The notes under the pieces are model-generated. The model ran no database searches, was not told the origin of the DNA, and was given only the letters and a program-made list of their open reading frames with translations. Below are positions 6,592 to 10,806 of a stretch of DNA of 10,806 nucleotides, piece by piece. The number at the start of each line of letters is the position of its first letter. Positions within the stretch are counted from its first letter, which is position 1. The position numbers and the translations under genes were made by a program. This DNA is from JBDKJS01 sp039806065 (GTDB lineage: Bacteria; Bacteroidota; Bacteroidia; AKYH767-A; 2013-40CM-41-45): the NCBI GenBank assembly GCA_039806065.1, contig JBDKJS010000095.1:1-10806 (forward strand), in the 5' to 3' direction.

Positions 6592-8352
6592 ATGAAGTTT
6601 TTGCTCCCCTATTTAAAAACAATGCTTTGTTTAACTTTTTTTACTTTTTATCTTATCAAACCTATAACAACAATTGCACAGTGCCAAATTGATAGTACTC
6701 AAACCCAAGTAGGTCTATATCCTGATACGCTTCCTAATGGACAAGTAAATGCGCTATATTCCAGTGATGTAACTTTTATTATGCAGCTTGATACCCTAGG
6801 CCTCACTATTAATAATTATCAGATAGCTGGTGTTGCAGGATTGCCCATTGGGCTCAATTGGATTTGCAGTAACAATGCCAATGGCTGCAACTACAATCCC
6901 GCAGTAAATCAGTATGGATGTGTCAATATTTACGGCACCCCCTTAGTAGCTGGAAGCTATCAAGTAACTGTAGCTGTTATTGCATCCATTCAAGTGGTAG
7001 GCAATCAAACGGTGAGCTTTGATGTGCCCATTACCATTCTTCCTTTTCAAAGTAACAATGCAGGCTTCGTCATGATTAATGCAGTGGGATGTGCACCATT
7101 GGCAGTACAGTTTTCAAACCTCATTCCGGGTCAGCAAGCTTATCATTGGGACTTTGGCAACGGTATTCAAAGCACCTTAGAAAATCCACTCCCTATCGTT
7201 TACGATAGTGCGGGAACATACCTAGTAACCCAAGTGGTAACACCTTTAGACACCCCACAATATTTTTTAACCAATGTTACTATCAATAGCATCCCTAATA
7301 ATTATGGCGGGGCACTCGATGACCCTGACCTGTACTTCATTATTGACAACGGACTTGGAAATACCGTTTATGATTCGCGCCCGGCACGCAATGGTGCCTT
7401 TCCACCTCAAAGTTTTGCCATACCCAATCTACCACTCGATTCACAAAATTACACCTTGCACCTATGGGATGAAGATGGAGGACTTTTTGGTGCCGATGAC
7501 GACCTTGGTCTAATAAGTTTTTATGGCCATGGCCCCAGCGGTAATGCCACTGCTACCGTTAATGGAGCGAGCGGCACACTTAATTTAGATTATAATATAT
7601 TTAAAACACCAGCTAATACCATAATTACCACCGATACCATTGTGGTAAATCCATTACCCCTCCCACCTGCAATAACAGCTAGTAGCAATACTACCTTCTG
7701 CAATGGCGACAGTGTAACATTATCCATCAACACTGGCTTGTCAAATCAATGGTATGATCTCAATGGCCCATTGCTCAATGATACTGCAGCCGTTATCACC
7801 ATTTTCACCAGCGGCTCTTATTTCTCCACCTTATACACTCCACAAGGATGCGAAGCCATCAGCGATACCATAATCGTAAATGTGAATGCCCTCCCTCCAG
7901 TGCCCACTATTTTTATAAATGGCAACGAACTCCAATGCCCACTAGGAGGCTATACTTATCAATGGACCCTCAATACAATGCCCATTGCAGGTGCCACCAA
8001 CCAAAATTATTTTCCTACCATGAGCGGCACCTACACCGTTCAAATATCAGATGCCAACAATTGTGCTAACCAAAGTCAAGGGCTCTTTTTTACCCCTACA
8101 GCCATTGCCCTACCAGCCACCTCCCTACCGTTTTCAGTATTTCCTAATCCAAGTAATGGATGGCTTTACATAACATGCGATCTCCCTCCACCACTACTTG
8201 TAAGCAACCTTCTAGGAAATCAGATAAAAGTGAGTTTAGAACCCATCGGTAAAAATTTATTTTCAATGAATCTACACCATTTGCCAAATGGCGTTTACAC
8301 CCTCACCAATACCACCACTCTTCAATTTCAAAAAATCATCGTCATTCATTAA
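6592..8352 (+). CDS. Secreted multidomain PKD/Ig-like protein with T9SS C-terminal sorting domain
   Basis: The 586-aa protein begins with a signal peptide ending near Ala29-Gln30. Residues ~30-150 form a beta-rich region with an Ig/cadherin-like look (IAGVAGLPIGLNW, then GTPLVAGSYQVTV). A PKD domain follows at ~155-218 (CAPLAVQFSN, YHWDFGNG, SAGTYLVTQVV). Residues ~241-312 resemble a calcium-binding C2 domain, with acidic clusters DDPDLYFIIDNG and LWDEDGGLFGADDDLG. Two Ig-like repeats follow, with FCNGDSVTLS and GTYTVQISDANNC. The C-terminal ~74 residues are a type A T9SS sorting domain, starting FSVFPNPSNGWLYIT at 514, with VSNLLGNQI and LPNGVYTL. The protein should cross the inner membrane by Sec and the outer membrane by T9SS, losing the tail and ending on the surface or outside. 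No catalytic domain is visible, so adhesion or calcium-dependent binding is the best guess. Its stop codon directly meets the stop of the opposing DUF2805 gene. Confidence 0.88.
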   Translation: MKFLLPYLKTMLCLTFFTFYLIKPITTIAQCQIDSTQTQVGLYPDTLPNGQVNALYSSDVTFIMQLDTLGLTINNYQIAGVAGLPIGLNWICSNNANGCNYNPAVNQYGCVNIYGTPLVAGSYQVTVAVIASIQVVGNQTVSFDVPITILPFQSNNAGFVMINAVGCAPLAVQFSNLIPGQQAYHWDFGNGIQSTLENPLPIVYDSAGTYLVTQVVTPLDTPQYFLTNVTINSIPNNYGGALDDPDLYFIIDNGLGNTVYDSRPARNGAFPPQSFAIPNLPLDSQNYTLHLWDEDGGLFGADDDLGLISFYGHGPSGNATATVNGASGTLNLDYNIFKTPANTIITTDTIVVNPLPLPPAITASSNTTFCNGDSVTLSINTGLSNQWYDLNGPLLNDTAAVITIFTSGSYFSTLYTPQGCEAISDTIIVNVNALPPVPTIFINGNELQCPLGGYTYQWTLNTMPIAGATNQNYFPTMSGTYTVQISDANNCANQSQGLFFTPTAIALPATSLPFSVFPNPSNGWLYITCDLPPPLLVSNLLGNQIKVSLEPIGKNLFSMNLHHLPNGVYTLTNTTTLQFQKIIVIH

Positions 8353-8613
8353 TTACTTTCGCTTCGCTATTTTATTATTGGAAATCAACCGCTGTTGAGA
8401 ACATCTAAATCTATCCATCCCAGCCACTCTATTTAGTGCATGTTTGGTTTTTTGACCATCGGTGCGTTTGCGCCAAAGTTTAAAGCTAGATGGTTTTAAG
8501 TGTGTGCGCATTAATTTAATCACCTCACCATTGGTCAATCCAAATTGCAGTTTTATGGCTTCAAAAGGAGTGCGGTCTTCCCATGCCATTTCTATAATTC
8601 TATTCACATCCAT
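8353..8613 (-). CDS. DUF2805 / TIGR03643 family small protein
   Basis: The 86-aa product has the hallmarks of this family: RIIEMAWEDRTPFEAIKLQFGL, then EVIKLMRTHLKPSSFKLWRKR, and GQKTKH. The first part looks like a helix-turn-helix with the tract PFEAIKLQFGLTNGEVIKLMR, and the protein is strongly basic, ending KIAKRK, so nucleic-acid binding is plausible. No function is established to my knowledge. It is longer than the core motif by about 25 residues at the C-terminus. The gene converges on the T9SS cargo gene with no spacer (stop codons at 8350-8352 and 8353-8355) and diverges from ftcD. An imperfect inverted repeat lies 11 bases upstream of its start. Confidence in the family is high, in the role low. 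Confidence 0.85.
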   Translation of the reverse strand: MDVNRIIEMAWEDRTPFEAIKLQFGLTNGEVIKLMRTHLKPSSFKLWRKRTDGQKTKHALNRVAGMDRFRCSQQRLISNNKIAKRK

Positions 8614-8624
8614 GCATAGCTAAC

Positions 8625-8656
8625 AGTAAAATAACCTACAATGTTATGGTTTTACT
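8625..8656. repeat. Imperfect inverted repeat in the DUF2805/ftcD divergent gap
   Basis: AGTAAAA at 8625-8631 is the exact reverse complement of TTTTACT at 8650-8656, and TAAC at 8632-8635 pairs with GTTA at 8643-8646, with a 3-base bulge and a 7-base loop. It sits just upstream of the minus-strand start at 8613. It may be an operator or a leader hairpin. The rest of the 149-bp gap is AT-rich, with a TAATATTG box at 8734-8741 (one mismatch to TAnnTTTG) 21 bases before the ftcD ATG. Confidence 0.45.
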
Positions 8657-8762
8657 CCACCCTTACCCAATGGCGAAGCATAAATACTGTACCCACTAAC
8701 CCATACAAGTCAATACAATTGCAAGTTTTTTTTTAATATTGAAGCACCAAAAACAAACCCCT

Positions 8763-10421
8763 ATGGCTCTTATTGAATGTGTGCCCAACTTTAGTGAAGG
8801 CAACGATCTAAATAAAATAAAACAAATAACCGATGCAATGGAAACCGTCATCGGCATAAAGGTGTTAAACGTGGACCCCGGAAAAGCCACCAACCGCACC
8901 GTAGTAACCCTAGTGGGGGCACCAGAAGCAGTAGTAGAGGCAGCCTTCAGAGCCATTCAAACTGCTGCCAACATCATAGACATGCGTACCCATCAAGGCG
9001 CACACCCCCGCATGGGTGCCACAGATGTGTGTCCACTCATTCCCATCAGTGGCATTAGCATGGAGGAAACTGCCCGCTATGCAGTGCAACTGGCAGCACG
9101 TGTGGGCAAGGAACTAGACATTCCAGTATACTTATACGAAGCCGCACAGCCTAACAAACTTCGAAGCAATCTTAGCATCATTAGAGAAGGCGAATATGAA
9201 GGCTTTGCTAAAAAAATAAAACTACCTGAATGGCAGCCAGACTATGGGCCATCCACTTTCCATGCCAAAGCTGGTGCCACCGTAATTGGAGCCCGCGATT
9301 TTTTGATTGCCTACAATGTAAACCTCAACACCAAAAGTGTAAAGCGCGCCAATAGTGTAGCTTTTGATGTGCGCGAAGCAGGCCGTAAAATAAAACTCCC
9401 CGATGGTACAGAAACCACTCAACCGGGCCTATGCAAATCAGTAAAAGGAATCGGTTGGTTCATTGATGAATACGGAATGGCCCAGGTAAGCATGAACCTT
9501 ACCGATATGAACACCACACCACTCCACCTGGCATTTGATGCCTGCGTTAATAGCGCTCATGCTCGTGGGCTTAGAGTAACCGGATCAGAATTGATAGGAT
9601 TAGTACCACTCAAAGCCATGACCGATGCAGGCAAATATTTTTTAAAAAAACAACAACGCAGCACTGGCGTATCAGATCAGGAACTCATAGCCATAGCCGT
9701 ACACAGTATGGGCCTCAATGAACTAAGTAATTTCAATCCCCACGAGCGCATCATTGAATATTTGTTATACAACAATACAAGTAAAAAATTAATTAACCAT
9801 TCGCTACAATCCTTTGCCAATGAGACCGCCAGTGAAAGCCCAGCCCCCGGTGGAGGCAGCATCAGTGCATACCTTGGAACCCTTGCGGCCTCATTAGGCA
9901 CCATGGTAGCCAATCTATCGGCAGCTAAAAAAGGTTGGGAAGCAGACCATTCCTACTTTAGCCTTTGGGCCGAACAAGGCCAGCAACTCAAAGATCAACT
10001 TTTGCACTTAGTAGATGAAGATACAGCATCCTTTAACAAAATAATGGAGGCCATGGCCCTACCCAAACAAACCGACACCGATAAGCAAACCCGCACAGCA
10101 GCCATCCAAGAGGCCACACTTTATGCCATAGAAGTACCCTACCAAACCATGCTCACCACCTTTGCCAGTTACCCACTCATAGCAGCCATGATCGATAAAG
10201 GCAACCCAAACTCCATTACCGATGCAGCAGTAGCAGCCCTATGCGCCAGAGCAGCCATACATGGCGCATGGCTCAATGTAGGCATCAATGCCATCAGCCT
10301 GCCGCACCACCCAAAGGTAAATGAAATACTTGCCCATGGAGCCCAACTCCTTGCACAAAGCAATGCTGAAGAACAACGCCTGCTCACCATTGTAGCCCAA
10401 AAAATGCAAACCAACCGCTAG
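8763..10421 (+). CDS. ftcD: Bifunctional glutamate formiminotransferase / formiminotetrahydrofolate cyclodeaminase
   Basis: The 552-aa product has the length of the two-domain vertebrate-type enzyme (about 541 aa). I start it at ATG 8763 because the family begins with (M)xLIECVPNFSEG; a TTG at 8739 would add eight residues with no family support. The formiminotransferase half covers ~1-330: ECVPNFSEG at 5-13, DPGKATNRTV, and RTHQGAHPRMGATD, where His81 corresponds to the catalytic His82 of the pig enzyme. The cyclodeaminase half runs from ~345, with the folate-site motif PAPGGGS at 360-366, then LVDEDTASFNKIMEAMALPK. It moves the formimino group of N-formimino-glutamate to tetrahydrofolate and then releases ammonia to yield 5,10-methenyl-THF, the last step of one histidine degradation route and a one-carbon source. 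It acts in the cytoplasm. No hut genes flank it here. Both active-site regions look intact. Confidence 0.96.
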   Translation: MALIECVPNFSEGNDLNKIKQITDAMETVIGIKVLNVDPGKATNRTVVTLVGAPEAVVEAAFRAIQTAANIIDMRTHQGAHPRMGATDVCPLIPISGISMEETARYAVQLAARVGKELDIPVYLYEAAQPNKLRSNLSIIREGEYEGFAKKIKLPEWQPDYGPSTFHAKAGATVIGARDFLIAYNVNLNTKSVKRANSVAFDVREAGRKIKLPDGTETTQPGLCKSVKGIGWFIDEYGMAQVSMNLTDMNTTPLHLAFDACVNSAHARGLRVTGSELIGLVPLKAMTDAGKYFLKKQQRSTGVSDQELIAIAVHSMGLNELSNFNPHERIIEYLLYNNTSKKLINHSLQSFANETASESPAPGGGSISAYLGTLAASLGTMVANLSAAKKGWEADHSYFSLWAEQGQQLKDQLLHLVDEDTASFNKIMEAMALPKQTDTDKQTRTAAIQEATLYAIEVPYQTMLTTFASYPLIAAMIDKGNPNSITDAAVAALCARAAIHGAWLNVGINAISLPHHPKVNEILAHGAQLLAQSNAEEQRLLTIVAQKMQTNR

Positions 10422-10511
10422 CACCCCACCATTGCCCTGCAGCATTATTAATTAGCATTAAACATTTGTACCAATAACTAAATGTGCCTCCAGGTCATCC
10501 CTATTTTTTGG

Positions 10512-10586
10512 CGCCCTATCCCGCTATCGGCCGTAGTGCTGCCCTGCGGTCAGCAGCTACCTGCCTCTATCGGGGGCGTGGCAGCA
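10512..10586. repeat. GC-rich stem-loop cluster, possible extragenic repeat
   Basis: A central hairpin at 10533-10560 pairs GTAG/CTAC, TGCTG/CAGCA and CC/GG (11 bp in total) with single-base bulges at 10550 and 10556 and a CTGC loop. Longer-range pairs around it are CGCCC at 10512-10516 with GGGCG at 10574-10578, and, as an alternative fold, TGCTGCC at 10537-10543 with GGCAGCA at 10580-10586. CTATCGG also occurs twice as a direct repeat (10524-10530 and 10568-10574). The composition contrasts sharply with the surrounding AT-rich DNA. It resembles the GC-rich extragenic repeats of Bacteroidota genomes; this resemblance is from memory. Confidence 0.5.
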
Positions 10587-10686
10587 GTGCGGGCCACCAT
10601 ACTTTATACTCCGTATGTTTCAATAAAATGATACCATACAACTACACATACCCACCTCACCATACGAAGCTGCGCGCGCAAGCCCC

Positions 10687-10803
10687 GACAAAATGCGGAG
10701 CCGCTTTAGCGGAAAAATTATTTTTAGTCCAAGCGAACCGTTCTTCGCTTGGCGATTTGCGAAGCAAAAAAAATAATTTTGGCGGGCAAGCCATCATTTT
10801 GTC
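10687..10803. repeat. Nested palindromic element, about 117 bp, MITE-like or REP-like
   Basis: Three paired arms nest around one centre. The outer pair is GACAAAATG (10687-10695) with CATTTTGTC (10795-10803), exact over 9 bp. The middle pair is AAAATTATTTTT (10714-10725) with AAAAATAATTTT (10769-10780), exact over 12 bp. The inner pair is CCAAGCGAA (10729-10737) with TTCGCTTGG (10744-10752), exact over 9 bp with a 6-base loop. A small extra stem CCGCTTTAGCGG lies at 10701-10712. GCAAGCC also appears as a direct repeat just outside the left arm (10678-10684) and inside the right arm (10786-10792). The element ends 3 bases from the window edge, so its true limits are unknown. Confidence 0.65.
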
Positions 10804-10806
10804 TAG

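Larger units (their letters stand above)
10422..10806. other. Gene-free right end dominated by inverted repeats
   Basis: I see no credible coding sequence in these 385 bases on either strand. Bases 10422-10500 are plain AT-rich sequence after ftcD with no clear terminator. Bases 10501-10600 are unusually GC-rich with several stems. Bases 10597-10665 are AT-rich with three copies of CCATAC and one CATAC/GTATG stem (10598-10602 with 10613-10617). Bases 10671-10679 are a GC alternation, followed by the nested palindrome described separately. Confidence 0.7.

Noticed and set aside
8739..8762. TTG start adding eight residues to FtcD.
   Set aside because: The family begins at MALIECVPNFSEG, and the extra residues have no family support.
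10239..10445. Minus-strand ORFs across the end of ftcD.
   Set aside because: They are antisense shadows of a strongly conserved gene and resemble no family.

Overview
The window looks like chromosomal DNA of a member of the Bacteroidota. The evidence is a secreted protein with a C-terminal type IX secretion (T9SS) sorting domain, a two-subunit (split) transketolase, a DUF2805/TIGR03643 protein, start codons without clear Shine-Dalgarno sequences, and promoter-like boxes of the Bacteroidota form TAnnTTTG. I found no rRNA, tRNA, CRISPR array, transposase or replication origin.

Layout. Bases 1-719 are the 3' end of an LTA-synthase-type sulfatase-fold membrane enzyme. Bases 781-5650 hold a tight block of six same-strand genes: transketolase N-subunit, a secreted von Willebrand factor A (vWA) protein, transketolase C-subunit, an ECF sigma factor, a single-span anti-sigma-like protein, and a small exported Spy/CpxP-like protein. 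A strong hairpin terminator closes the block at 5649-5682. It can also serve the opposing gene at 5700-6455, which encodes a Cas6-family protein (CRISPR RNA endonuclease fold) with no array or other cas gene in view. Next come a divergently read 586-aa T9SS cargo protein with PKD and C2-like parts (6592-8352), a small DUF2805 protein on the minus strand (8353-8613), and a full-length bifunctional formiminotransferase-cyclodeaminase, FtcD (8763-10421). The last 385 bases have no gene but are full of inverted repeats, including a nested palindromic element of about 117 bp at the window edge.

How the genes may work together. The two transketolase halves should form one thiamine-diphosphate enzyme of the pentose phosphate pathway. 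An exported vWA gene sits between them. Downstream, the sigma, anti-sigma-like and Spy/CpxP-like genes resemble a Bacteroidota envelope-sensing module, so a central-carbon enzyme and an envelope-stress regulator appear to share a transcript. FtcD would complete histidine breakdown by passing the formimino group to tetrahydrofolate, but no hut genes are in the window.

The items most worth a second look are the solitary Cas6-like gene, whose expected catalytic residues appear substituted, the vWA gene interrupting the transketolase pair, and the palindromic element at the right edge.
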